The notes under the pieces are model-generated. The model ran no database searches, had not been told where the DNA came from, and saw nothing but the letters and a program-made list of their open reading frames with translations. From H111-94 sp034436045 (GTDB lineage Bacteria; Chloroflexota; Ktedonobacteria; Ktedonobacterales; Ktedonobacteraceae), in the NCBI GenBank assembly GCA_034436045.1, contig DAOTVZ010000085.1, positions 1-6,571 of the forward strand: a DNA stretch of 6,571 nt, read 5' to 3'. This document shows, piece after piece, positions 1 through 6,133 of the stretch. A program made the position numbers and the translations under genes. Positions within the stretch are counted from its first letter, which is position 1; each line of letters begins with the position of its first letter.

Positions 1-115
1 CCGCCCCAGATCAGCGCGAGCGGAGGGCAAGAGGCCAGGGAAAACATACCGCAGCGAAGGCCGAATATGTTGCCACGTCCACCACCAGCCCCACCGTCGC
101 GCCTCTTCACAACGA
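1..115. other. GC-rich edge segment without a supported gene
   Basis: This stretch is clearly richer in G and C than positions 116-328 next to it. The minus strand is open from a GTG at 110 to the window edge (about 36 codons, Gly/Arg-rich at the start), but another minus frame is also open to the edge, as is usual in short GC-rich DNA. There is no Shine-Dalgarno sequence before the GTG. I see no domain. It may be the end of a neighbouring gene or of a dispersed repeat, and the composition boundary near 110-115 is the only direct observation. Confidence 0.3.
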
Positions 116-159
116 AATGGCTAGCCAACAAAAATTTATTGCCCTTACGGCTAGCCATT
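116..159. repeat. Perfect 11-bp inverted repeat with palindromic cores, upstream of the regulator promoter
   Basis: AATGGCTAGCC (116-126) and GGCTAGCCATT (149-159) are exact reverse complements around a 22-nt AT-rich spacer. Each arm contains the self-palindrome GGCTAGCC (119-126 and 149-156), so there are two identical dyads with centres 30 bp apart, close to three helical turns. No T-run follows on either strand, so this does not look like an intrinsic terminator. Its position 15 bp upstream of the predicted -35 box favours a double operator or activator site. Which protein binds is unknown; autoregulation by the downstream XRE protein is only an inference. Confidence 0.5.
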
Positions 160-173
160 AGCGCATAAGTCAC

Positions 174-202
174 ATGACACGTTCAAAATGATGTGCTATA
201 AT
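174..202 (+). promoter_or_regulatory. Sigma-A/70-type promoter with extended -10
   Basis: The -35 box ATGACA (174-179, five of six consensus bases) is followed by a 17-nt spacer and a perfect -10 TATAAT (197-202), with TG at 194-195 giving an extended -10. Transcription would start near 209. That leaves a leader of about 115-120 nt before the XRE/TPR start, in which I found no riboswitch-like fold. It is the only strong promoter I see for the two plus-strand genes. Confidence 0.65.
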
Positions 203-314
203 GATACGAACGAACCCTCTACTTATATTATGAGTGAGAATCATAGGAATTGTAGGCTTCATATGGGACAACCAGGGAAGGATTGAAAAATTGCTTTCAC
301 CTTCTCACAGTTAC

Positions 315-320
315 AAAGGA
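315..320 (+). promoter_or_regulatory. Shine-Dalgarno that selects the second ATG
   Basis: AAAGGA at 315-320 lies only 2 nt before the ATG at 323 but 8 nt before the in-frame ATG at 329. The second ATG is therefore the better start for the XRE/TPR protein. Confidence 0.55.
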
Positions 321-328
321 ACATGCGC

Positions 329-2068
329 ATGAGAAATTTCGGGCCATTCCTTTACAACCTACGCACCAGTGCAGGACTGTCATTAGATGAACTGGCAAAG
401 CTCGTTGACAGCAGCCGAAGCAGCATATCACGTTTAGAAAACAACGGTGTCCCTCAACCATTTAAGGGAACAACACGCAAGACTGTCATCAAACTCGCAG
501 AGATACTTTGCACATCCAAACACGAGATCAAACGCTACCTTGAGTTCGCAGAAATTGACCCCTCATTGCTCACCGAGGCCGAACAAATTCAAGTAGGATT
601 CGCACCAGCTATACCCAGGGCAGGTGACACCCCCGATAACATTGCCGCCCTTCAACACTTTGAGAATATCTATCGCCAACTGCTCTCTCAGCTAGAAACC
701 AAAAAGAGAGAAGTAGGCGAGAACAGCATACCGCTAAACATCAACCTCAAAATTCAGGAATATACAAGAGTACTGAATACCATCCAAAAGAAACTTCACA
801 GCACCAACAAACAATCGACAACAGAAGATGTGCAGGTAACAGATGCAGCAATCATCTCCGAACAGGTTACATGCAACGCAACCAGAGAAACCAATCAGAT
901 TGCAACACCATCCCCATCACACCACGAGACACAACTTTCAGCAACGAATACCGCCTCTCAACCTACTCGACAGGACTCACTGCTCGTCCTACTCACCGAC
1001 GAGGAGAAGAAGTTGCTGACTTCATTACTTGCCCTTGACGGCGACCTACTCACCGGAACCATTGAAGGCAGCAGCATCGAGAGATCAAGACGCGCATTCT
1101 TACGGCAACTGCTCACCCTCGTAGGAGCATCACTCGCACTACCGATAGATCAGTTGCGACCAGCCGAGCCAGACACGAGCATTATTAGTGATGACCTCAT
1201 CTCTTTCTTTGAAAACACGATGACTGCTCACTGGGAACTTTATCATACTGGTGGCGCAATCCGTGTTGTGCAAGGTCTGGACTCATGGGTCAAGGAAATC
1301 GCTCGACTGTCCCGACTCGCACAAGGTACAAGCTGGCAACCCCGTATTTTACGGCTACTCACGATGAGTTACCAGTTACAAAGTTGCGTTCTACGCGATA
1401 TAATGGACTACCAGCAGGCTCACGCTGCTTACCAACGAGCCTTTCACGTCGCCCAGGAGTTGGACGACGCGGAATTGATGGCGGCAGCACTTGCACGCGA
1501 GGGAGTAACATTTATCCAACAAGACAAACCGAAACAAGCAGTGATCTACCTGGACGGTGCGCTCACGACGATAGAAGGCTACACCTTTCCAAAATTAAGG
1601 GGACACATCTTGCAGGCCCTCTCAGAAGCTAACGCGAAAGCACACCAGGAACAGGAATGCTGGCATCATATCGGTCAGGCCGAAACTATCCAGGAACAAC
1701 AGGTACAAGAGTACAGCCTGCTCCGTTTCAACAAGGCATCTCTTGCAGCACAGAAAGGTGTGAATGCAGTGCTGTTGGAAGACTATCAGCAAGCCATTAA
1801 GCTGCTGGATGCCAGTCTTGTGATCTATGACCCGGCACTCATCCGAGGACGAGCAAGGCAGCTCGCACAAAAAGCCGAGGCATACTATGGATTAGGAGCA
1901 ATCGAAGCCTGCACGGCCAGCGCAAACGAAGCATTGACACTTGGCCGTTCAGCAGGTTCAAGCAAGACAATAGCACGTGTCAGAACGCTTTACGATCACC
2001 TTCTACAATCATCATGGAGAAAGGAATCAAGCGTTACTCAATTAGGGGAGACGCTTGCACATGCATAA
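329..2068 (+). CDS. XRE-family HTH regulator with long linker and C-terminal TPR domain
   Basis: This 579-aa protein starts at 329; an in-frame ATG at 323 would add two residues but sits too close to the Shine-Dalgarno sequence. Residues about 5-62 form an XRE/Cro-type HTH with a recognition helix near 29-38 (SRSSISRLEN), so DNA binding in the cytoplasm is likely. A helical stretch follows to about 150, then a Ser/Thr/Gln-rich linker to about 215. Residues 253-271 hold a twin-arginine-like SRRAFLRQL followed by a hydrophobic run, oddly placed inside the protein. From about 275 to 560 there are helix pairs of TPR type, for example around YQQAHAAYQRAFHVAQ and YQQAIKLLDASLVIYD. TPRs in XRE regulators usually bind a peptide or protein partner, as in the RRNPP family, but this protein is longer than those and no propeptide gene is visible beside it. 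It is probably co-transcribed with the YdcF-like gene. The target genes are unknown. Confidence 0.85.
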   Translation: MRNFGPFLYNLRTSAGLSLDELAKLVDSSRSSISRLENNGVPQPFKGTTRKTVIKLAEILCTSKHEIKRYLEFAEIDPSLLTEAEQIQVGFAPAIPRAGDTPDNIAALQHFENIYRQLLSQLETKKREVGENSIPLNINLKIQEYTRVLNTIQKKLHSTNKQSTTEDVQVTDAAIISEQVTCNATRETNQIATPSPSHHETQLSATNTASQPTRQDSLLVLLTDEEKKLLTSLLALDGDLLTGTIEGSSIERSRRAFLRQLLTLVGASLALPIDQLRPAEPDTSIISDDLISFFENTMTAHWELYHTGGAIRVVQGLDSWVKEIARLSRLAQGTSWQPRILRLLTMSYQLQSCVLRDIMDYQQAHAAYQRAFHVAQELDDAELMAAALAREGVTFIQQDKPKQAVIYLDGALTTIEGYTFPKLRGHILQALSEANAKAHQEQECWHHIGQAETIQEQQVQEYSLLRFNKASLAAQKGVNAVLLEDYQQAIKLLDASLVIYDPALIRGRARQLAQKAEAYYGLGAIEACTASANEALTLGRSAGSSKTIARVRTLYDHLLQSSWRKESSVTQLGETLAHA

Positions 2069-2788
2069 ATGAGAAAAACGAATAGTGTTGTCGCTCTTCT
2101 TAGCATAGCAACAATAATCCCTTTTGTTGCATGGATTATTTTATACTTGAAAGGCAGGCAATTTGCACTACGAGATCGACTACAAAAGGCCGATGCCATT
2201 GTTGTCCTAGCAGGCACACGCGGCAACATCAACTTCCTTCACGGGAAAATCTGCACCGCCGCGCACCTTTATAAGCAAGGTTGGGCATCGCGCATTATCT
2301 GTACCGGAAAGTTCTCAGTGAAAGTCACAGACCAGGCCACCCTCATTCCAATAGAAGAGTTACAAGTAGCAGCCACCAATGGGCGTATTCAGCAGAAAGA
2401 CATTGCCAACGCCGCACAATCCTGGGACATCAGTCTCGGAGCCAGATACATGCGCGATCAGCTTCTACAGATGGGAATACCGGCAGACGCCATACTCCTT
2501 GAGGATGAATCGCTACATACCCGCGAAAACGCCGAAGAGGTGCTTGCTCTCATCAAGCAACACAACATGAAACGCATCATCCTCGTCACATCCCCTTTTC
2601 ACCAACTACGCACCTATCTCACGTTTGCGAAGGTGTTTCAGCCCTATGACATCCAGATCATCAACTACTACGCCGAAACAGGAGAGTGGAACCCATATAC
2701 ATGGTTTCTATCGACGGAACACCGCAAGCTGGTCAAGAGCGAAACTGAACGTATTCAGAAATACCGACAGAAAGGTGATCTTCTGTAA
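2069..2788 (+). CDS. YdcF/ElyC/SanA-family (DUF218) membrane-anchored protein
   Basis: This is a 239-aa protein. Residues 6-26 form one hydrophobic N-terminal segment, a likely membrane anchor. The DUF218 fold follows: the strand DAIVVLAG (42-49), the segment AAHLYKQGWASRIICTGK (64-81), the acidic/Asn motif in EDESLHTRENA (145-155) and the signature LVTSPFHQLR (172-181). The family is known in E. coli through SanA and ElyC (envelope integrity, peptidoglycan precursors) and YdcF (reported to bind S-adenosylmethionine); the activity here is unknown. The start ATG directly follows the TAA of the regulator (TAAATG, no gap). The nearest purine-rich stretch, GGGGAG at 2045-2050, is 18 nt away, so translation probably depends on coupling to the upstream gene. 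That pairing suggests a regulator and an envelope protein expressed together. No clear terminator follows. Confidence 0.85.
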   Translation: MRKTNSVVALLSIATIIPFVAWIILYLKGRQFALRDRLQKADAIVVLAGTRGNINFLHGKICTAAHLYKQGWASRIICTGKFSVKVTDQATLIPIEELQVAATNGRIQQKDIANAAQSWDISLGARYMRDQLLQMGIPADAILLEDESLHTRENAEEVLALIKQHNMKRIILVTSPFHQLRTYLTFAKVFQPYDIQIINYYAETGEWNPYTWFLSTEHRKLVKSETERIQKYRQKGDLL

Positions 2789-2904
2789 ATTAGAACAATG
2801 ACATGCTTATACACTGAACTAGTTAGGAAAGATAAGTTGATAAGAGAAGGTGTAGCTATGCCTTTGTGGAATCAGGTCGCCTCGAAAAATCTCTCTCAGG
2901 CACA

Positions 2905-3465
2905 CTACCCCCTGATACCATACGCTTCCAACCGCCAATCAAAACCAGTCTCACCCATAGCTTGCCGTATAATCTGATATACTTCACGCCCTGATAACAC
3001 ACCTTTTTCTAGTAAGCTAGCGGCCAACTCATCAACCACATACCAGTATCGCTCTATTATCTCTCTTGCTTGTTCCCGACACGCTTTCTGTACACGAAGA
3101 CGCTGTTCATCGCTATCAAACGCTTCAAGCGACCAGAGATAGATATAATCAAAGTCAGCCCTATCACACCCACGCCAACGCTCATAGTTCCATCCACGCT
3201 TCCGGCAAATAATCGACATTGCTATCGTACCAGCATACTTAATAGTGATAAGTTCAGGATTGCGGCTATGCTTTTGCCATTGAAACTTTCCGTGCGTCGA
3301 TTCAGTCAAGGCATCAAACTTACAATACCCTTTATAGCCGCTTTGCCAATCAGCAAGAATAGAAACCTCTGCAATCAGACGTCCCAAAATATGAGCCACA
3401 ACAGCATGACCCGCCTCATGATAGGCATAACGAATACGATGCCACGTATCACGTTGCGACTGCAT
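2905..3465 (-). CDS. Stand-alone M41 (FtsH-like) zinc metallopeptidase domain
   Basis: The protein has 186 aa from the ATG at 3465; an in-frame ATG at 3471 would add MR. Residues 14-23 read AYHEAGHAVV, the HExxH zinc-binding helix in the form typical of peptidase family M41. An Ala-Gly segment (YAGTIA, near 77-82) matches the usual GG.AAE region of FtsH but lacks its acidic residues. Near 99-106, GCDRADFD resembles the G..ND region that supplies the third zinc ligand, so Asp104 or Asp106 is the candidate. The tail, with LAASLLEKGVLSGREVYQII, matches the end of the FtsH peptidase domain. There is no AAA+ ATPase and no membrane segment, so it cannot unfold substrates as FtsH does. It may act on flexible proteins or work with a partner ATPase. 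A predicted promoter lies just upstream, so it may be transcribed separately from the recombinase cluster. The substrate is unknown. Confidence 0.75.
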   Translation of the reverse strand: MQSQRDTWHRIRYAYHEAGHAVVAHILGRLIAEVSILADWQSGYKGYCKFDALTESTHGKFQWQKHSRNPELITIKYAGTIAMSIICRKRGWNYERWRGCDRADFDYIYLWSLEAFDSDEQRLRVQKACREQAREIIERYWYVVDELAASLLEKGVLSGREVYQIIRQAMGETGFDWRLEAYGIRG

Positions 3466-3474
3466 TCTCATTTC

Positions 3475-3480
3475 CCTCCT
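3475..3480 (-). promoter_or_regulatory. Perfect AGGAGG Shine-Dalgarno for the M41 peptidase
   Basis: On the minus strand, AGGAGG is 3 nt from the ATG at 3471 and 9 nt from the in-frame ATG at 3465. This favours the second ATG as the start. Confidence 0.6.
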
Positions 3481-3500
3481 TAAGATGCAATTTACTCTCT

Positions 3501-3529
3501 ATTATCATAACATCTTCATCCATATCCAA
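3501..3529 (-). promoter_or_regulatory. Predicted promoter of the M41 peptidase gene
   Basis: Read on the minus strand, a weak -35 TTGGAT (3524-3529) is separated by 17 nt from a -10 GATAAT (3501-3506, five of six consensus bases). Transcription would start near 3494, giving a leader of about 30 nt that contains the AGGAGG site. The -35 box matches at only three positions, so this is a moderate call. Confidence 0.4.
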
Positions 3530-3538
3530 GAGCTATTC

Positions 3539-3838
3539 TCACAAACCCTCTTCCCTTGCAGCTTGAATGACACGCCGCACCGCCTCATAGGACACACCAT
3601 ACTGACTTGCAATGAACCGCAGTGTCTCACCACGCGCGACACGTTGCAATACATCAGACCAACACGAGTGTGGTATCTTCCAGGACGGATTTTCAGGGCC
3701 AGGGCGACGCTGCTCACCAGGAGCGGGAGGATGCATATATACAGCAACACCATCGATTTCAGCAGGAATCAGCACACTTTCAGGCACTAAGGCAAGTGGC
3801 GACCGAAGGCCCGGAACCCGTCGGTTCCGCCGCAGCAA
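3539..3838 (-). CDS. Small HTH protein related to the recombinase tail
   Basis: The frame gives up to 99 aa. From about residue 57 to the end it is a clear helix-turn-helix: a first helix around WSDVLQRVARGE, then LRFIASQYGVSYEAVRRVI. The pattern (G-x-x-LR-x-IA-x-x-[FY]GVS-x-x-x-VRR) matches the last HTH of the recombinase encoded just upstream. The middle (residues 20-55) is Pro-rich and unrecognised. The start is uncertain: the longest version begins with TTG at 3838, inside a GC-rich hairpin and without a Shine-Dalgarno sequence, while GTG at 3787 or 3775 is also possible and also lacks one. It could be a real small DNA-binding protein or a leftover C-terminal module of a recombinase. The next gene (M41) starts about 73 nt downstream. 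Confidence 0.5.
   Translation of the reverse strand: MLRRNRRVPGLRSPLALVPESVLIPAEIDGVAVYMHPPAPGEQRRPGPENPSWKIPHSCWSDVLQRVARGETLRFIASQYGVSYEAVRRVIQAAREEGL
3812..3829 (-). other. Short GC-rich hairpin
   Basis: CGGAACC (3812-3818) and GGTTCCG (3823-3829) form a 7-bp stem with a 4-nt loop. It lies downstream of the recombinase hairpin at 3846-3877 and overlaps the uncertain N-terminus of the small HTH ORF. No T-run follows on either strand. It may be part of a structured 3' region or simply a chance palindrome. Confidence 0.35.
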
Positions 3839-3845
3839 AACCAGT

Positions 3846-3877
3846 GAGACACGTAGACACCTTTGCCTACGTGTCTC
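3846..3877 (-). terminator. 11-bp perfect hairpin after the recombinase gene
   Basis: GAGACACGTAG (3846-3856) and CTACGTGTCTC (3867-3877) are exact reverse complements around a 10-nt loop. On the minus strand the hairpin begins about 14 nt after the recombinase stop codon and is followed by ACTGGTTTT, a short T stretch. This position fits a transcription terminator, though the T-run is short and offset. A recombination-related or regulatory palindrome is the alternative. Confidence 0.5.
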
Positions 3878-3891
3878 TTGCTATTCTTACC

Positions 3892-5865
3892 TTACCCACT
3901 TTTACGCCGCATAGCAAGCCGCCGAACAGACTCAGGTGATACCCCAAATCGTCTTGCGATTTGCCTGAGTGACCAACCAGCCTCAAGAAGCTGCATCACC
4001 TCTTCCTTTTGCGCCTCTGAGAGCTTATACGTCGTCTGTAATTCAATCGCCTCTCTCTTAGCCAGGCGATGAACAGAACCACGAGACGTTCCCAAACACG
4101 CCGCCACTTCACGGAGCGAGACACCATCCTTGAGCATCCGAAGAGCTGTATCCTGTTGCGCAGGTGTGAGACTTGGTGCTTGCGGTGGTGGAAATTGCAG
4201 CTTGCTTCTATCAAGTTTGGGAGGCCAGAACTCATGACGCAACCACAAGCCACCATCACGCTGCTCCCACTGTCCCGTTGCCTCCAAACCCAATGCAAGG
4301 ACAGGCAAGACACTCTCACGAGGCCGCAGCCCAACGATCACACGCCGTTCTAAATCGTATACCAGTCCTTCTAGCCTTAGAAGCGCCCACACCATATCAC
4401 GTCGCTCTTCGGCAGTCGCCTCACTCCAATAATCGGCCATCCCGATCAGCGTTTCACCAGCAGAGATAGCTGCACCTGTCATATCAGCAGCACTACGTTC
4501 CACAGGAAGAGGTAAGGAGAACAATTCTACATGGATGCGTTCCATCTGCTCATCCAGAGCATCCTCACTCAGATACCCCTTCGTAAAGGCAGTTACGAGC
4601 CTCTTCTGCTCAGCCTCAAGCGCCGCACGACGAGCCTTTATCCGTTCGACGGACTCATCCTTCGGTGCTAATTGAGAACAACGCTCAGCCACAGCTTCAC
4701 GCCACGACTCAGGTAAATGGACGCTTCTCAGAATATCCCCAAATTGATAGATTACCAACCCACCCCGTACAGAAAGGGACTCAGGGATAGGACAATCAAG
4801 CTTGCGTATCTTGCTTGTGTCATGATAGTAAGGTATACCTTTCGGCAATGTCACACGCAAGGGACGACGACATGCAGCACAGATAATAATACGACTAAAC
4901 TCATGAGGTCGTCGCTGAGCTTCTTTTGTTGGACGCCGATATTGACCCGCCTTGACCTCCACCATGCGTTGCCAGAGGTCATACGGCCACGCCGCCTGAT
5001 GTTTCCCCTCCACTAACTCGCCCTGTGGTGTATCAATCGTCCCATGACCACTGCCAGGCGCAAATTCACGTGGGAACCAGGAACGACGAATAGCAGCCAC
5101 CGTATCTTTTGTAAGTAAGCGTTCCCCGAAACGCGCCGTTTTCGAGATATAGCCTTCTAACTCATCAGCAATCGCCCGATCAGACCATCCTTGCGCCGCC
5201 AACTCACCAATGCGAACCAGCGCCGGAAAGGTCACAGGGTCAGGTCGCACCGGAGTACGGGGAGGTCGCCAGGTAGAAGGCGCACCATCAGGAGCCTTTG
5301 GATACTCAGGAGGTAGATAGCCAAACATCACGTTACCGTTGTGATAGCCAGCACGCGCCCGATCTTCTTTGCCAGCAATGGTACGCTTCGAGAGTTGGCG
5401 GACATAGCTCGCGTTCATCTGCATATCGACAGCAAAGGCCACGTCAAAGCCATCTTGCTGTACCTTATCGATGTCCCACAAGCCATCAGCCGTACACCAC
5501 CAGACGCGCATACGCCGGAGCCGAGAGAGCGAGGCAAAGCCAGCTTCCATACTACGCGCCCAGCGATTGCTGAACGCACAGACCACCACCTGAAAGCGTG
5601 AGCCAGCTTCATTGAGGAGTTGGGCAAACACAGGCCGTTCCTCTATACTGTCATACTTTGCACTCTGTTCCGGTTCCTCATACCATCGCGCCAGTTTCCA
5701 GCCCTTCTTTTCCAGGAACTCCATGATGAGCCGTTTCTGAGTCACAATACTGGTCTCATTTTGAAGCTCAGAGCTATAGCGCACATAACCGACCGCCAGA
5801 CTTCCAGGGCCAGGTTCGCCAATCATCTGGAAAACACGATCACGATGCTGCTTTTGACGTGGCAT
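3892..5865 (-). CDS. Large serine recombinase with two extra C-terminal HTH modules
   Basis: The 657-aa protein carries out site-specific DNA integration, excision or inversion through a serine nucleophile. The N-terminal resolvase domain (about 22-160) has YVRYSS (27-32) with Ser31 as the expected nucleophile, Gln35 and Gln43, and catalytic arginines in NRWAR (Arg101, Arg104). The 'recombinase' DNA-binding domain follows (about 164-295, with FGY at 181-183). A zinc ribbon spans 329-358: C329-x2-C332, then His348 and Cys358, with His where Cys is more common. A coiled coil lies near 403-448. Unusually, the tail carries two similar HTH units, 566-605 and 615-655 (SLREVAACLGTSRGSVHRL and SLRQIARRFGVSPESVRRL). 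The ATG at 5865 shares its A with the TAA of the 52-aa ORF upstream (TAATG) and has AAAGGA at 5875-5880, 9 nt away. All key residues are present, so it should be active. The site it acts on is not identified, and I see no cargo or att pair. Confidence 0.9.
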   Translation of the reverse strand: MPRQKQHRDRVFQMIGEPGPGSLAVGYVRYSSELQNETSIVTQKRLIMEFLEKKGWKLARWYEEPEQSAKYDSIEERPVFAQLLNEAGSRFQVVVCAFSNRWARSMEAGFASLSRLRRMRVWWCTADGLWDIDKVQQDGFDVAFAVDMQMNASYVRQLSKRTIAGKEDRARAGYHNGNVMFGYLPPEYPKAPDGAPSTWRPPRTPVRPDPVTFPALVRIGELAAQGWSDRAIADELEGYISKTARFGERLLTKDTVAAIRRSWFPREFAPGSGHGTIDTPQGELVEGKHQAAWPYDLWQRMVEVKAGQYRRPTKEAQRRPHEFSRIIICAACRRPLRVTLPKGIPYYHDTSKIRKLDCPIPESLSVRGGLVIYQFGDILRSVHLPESWREAVAERCSQLAPKDESVERIKARRAALEAEQKRLVTAFTKGYLSEDALDEQMERIHVELFSLPLPVERSAADMTGAAISAGETLIGMADYWSEATAEERRDMVWALLRLEGLVYDLERRVIVGLRPRESVLPVLALGLEATGQWEQRDGGLWLRHEFWPPKLDRSKLQFPPPQAPSLTPAQQDTALRMLKDGVSLREVAACLGTSRGSVHRLAKREAIELQTTYKLSEAQKEEVMQLLEAGWSLRQIARRFGVSPESVRRLAMRRKSG

Positions 5866-6023
5866 TATTCCCCATCCTTTCGTAACGCTCGCAATTTGGC
5901 TTGACGACGTGCCTCAATACGAGCCAACACATCCAGAAGCTGCATAATCTCCACAGGATACCCTTCCCGTAAAGTGACCGCAGCCGAAGTTTGTCCCTTT
6001 GTTTTTACCTGTCCCTGTGCCAC
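5865..6023 (-). CDS. 52-aa basic helical protein coupled to the recombinase
   Basis: GTG at 6023 starts MAQGQVKTKG and the frame ends with TAA at 5865-5867, overlapping the recombinase ATG by one base (TAATG). The site GAGAGGGGGG (6029-6038) lies 5 nt before the GTG, which decides this start over the TTG at 6026. The second half (EIMQLLDVLARIEARRQAKL, residues 25-44) is a probable amphipathic, Arg/Lys-rich helix. No known family is recognised. Its first 19 bases overlap the end of the 42-aa ORF in another frame. Small basic proteins next to serine recombinases are sometimes directionality or control factors, and that is a guess from position only. The good ribosome site and the tight coupling are the main evidence that it is translated. 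Confidence 0.55.
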   Translation of the reverse strand: MAQGQVKTKGQTSAAVTLREGYPVEIMQLLDVLARIEARRQAKLRALRKDGE

Positions 6024-6133
6024 CAATACCCCCCTCTCATCAACACAGCAACCAACAAAAAGGCCAGGAGCAACGATGCTACTGACCTTTTCTTACAAGC
6101 CATTGACCAACCGGCACGCATATGTCGTGCCAT
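6005..6133 (-). CDS. 42-aa single-pass membrane peptide
   Basis: The ATG at 6133 shares its A with the TAA of the 101-aa ORF (TAATG). A strong Shine-Dalgarno sequence, AGAGGAGGG (6140-6148), lies 6 nt upstream inside that ORF. The product has a basic patch KKR (14-16), a hydrophobic segment of about 16 residues (17-32, SVASLLLAFLLVAVLM) and a short polar/aromatic tail RGGYWWHRDR. This predicts one membrane helix with the N-terminus inside. The segment is short for a full membrane span. There is no lipobox or family match. It ends at 6005, 19 nt inside the next small ORF. It may be a small membrane partner of the cassette, or may mainly keep translation running into the next ORF. Confidence 0.5.
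   Translation of the reverse strand: MARHMRAGWSMACKKRSVASLLLAFLLVAVLMRGGYWWHRDR

Noticed and set aside
230..286. 18-codon upstream ORF in the leader of the XRE/TPR gene
   Set aside because: There is no Shine-Dalgarno sequence before its ATG and no regulatory codon run, so a leader-peptide role is not supported.
1285..1632. 115-codon ORF in another frame of the XRE/TPR gene
   Set aside because: It is entirely inside the regulator, has Arg/Thr/Ser-rich composition typical of an off-frame reading and shows no domain.
329..2068. RRNPP-type quorum-sensing receptor with a cognate peptide
   Set aside because: The HTH plus TPR layout is similar, but the protein is much longer, has a long linker, and no short secreted propeptide gene lies beside it.
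3070..3483. Plus-strand ORF of 137 codons
   Set aside because: It lies antisense to the M41 peptidase gene, whose HExxH motif and AGGAGG site clearly mark the minus strand as coding; no ribosome site or domain supports the plus frame.
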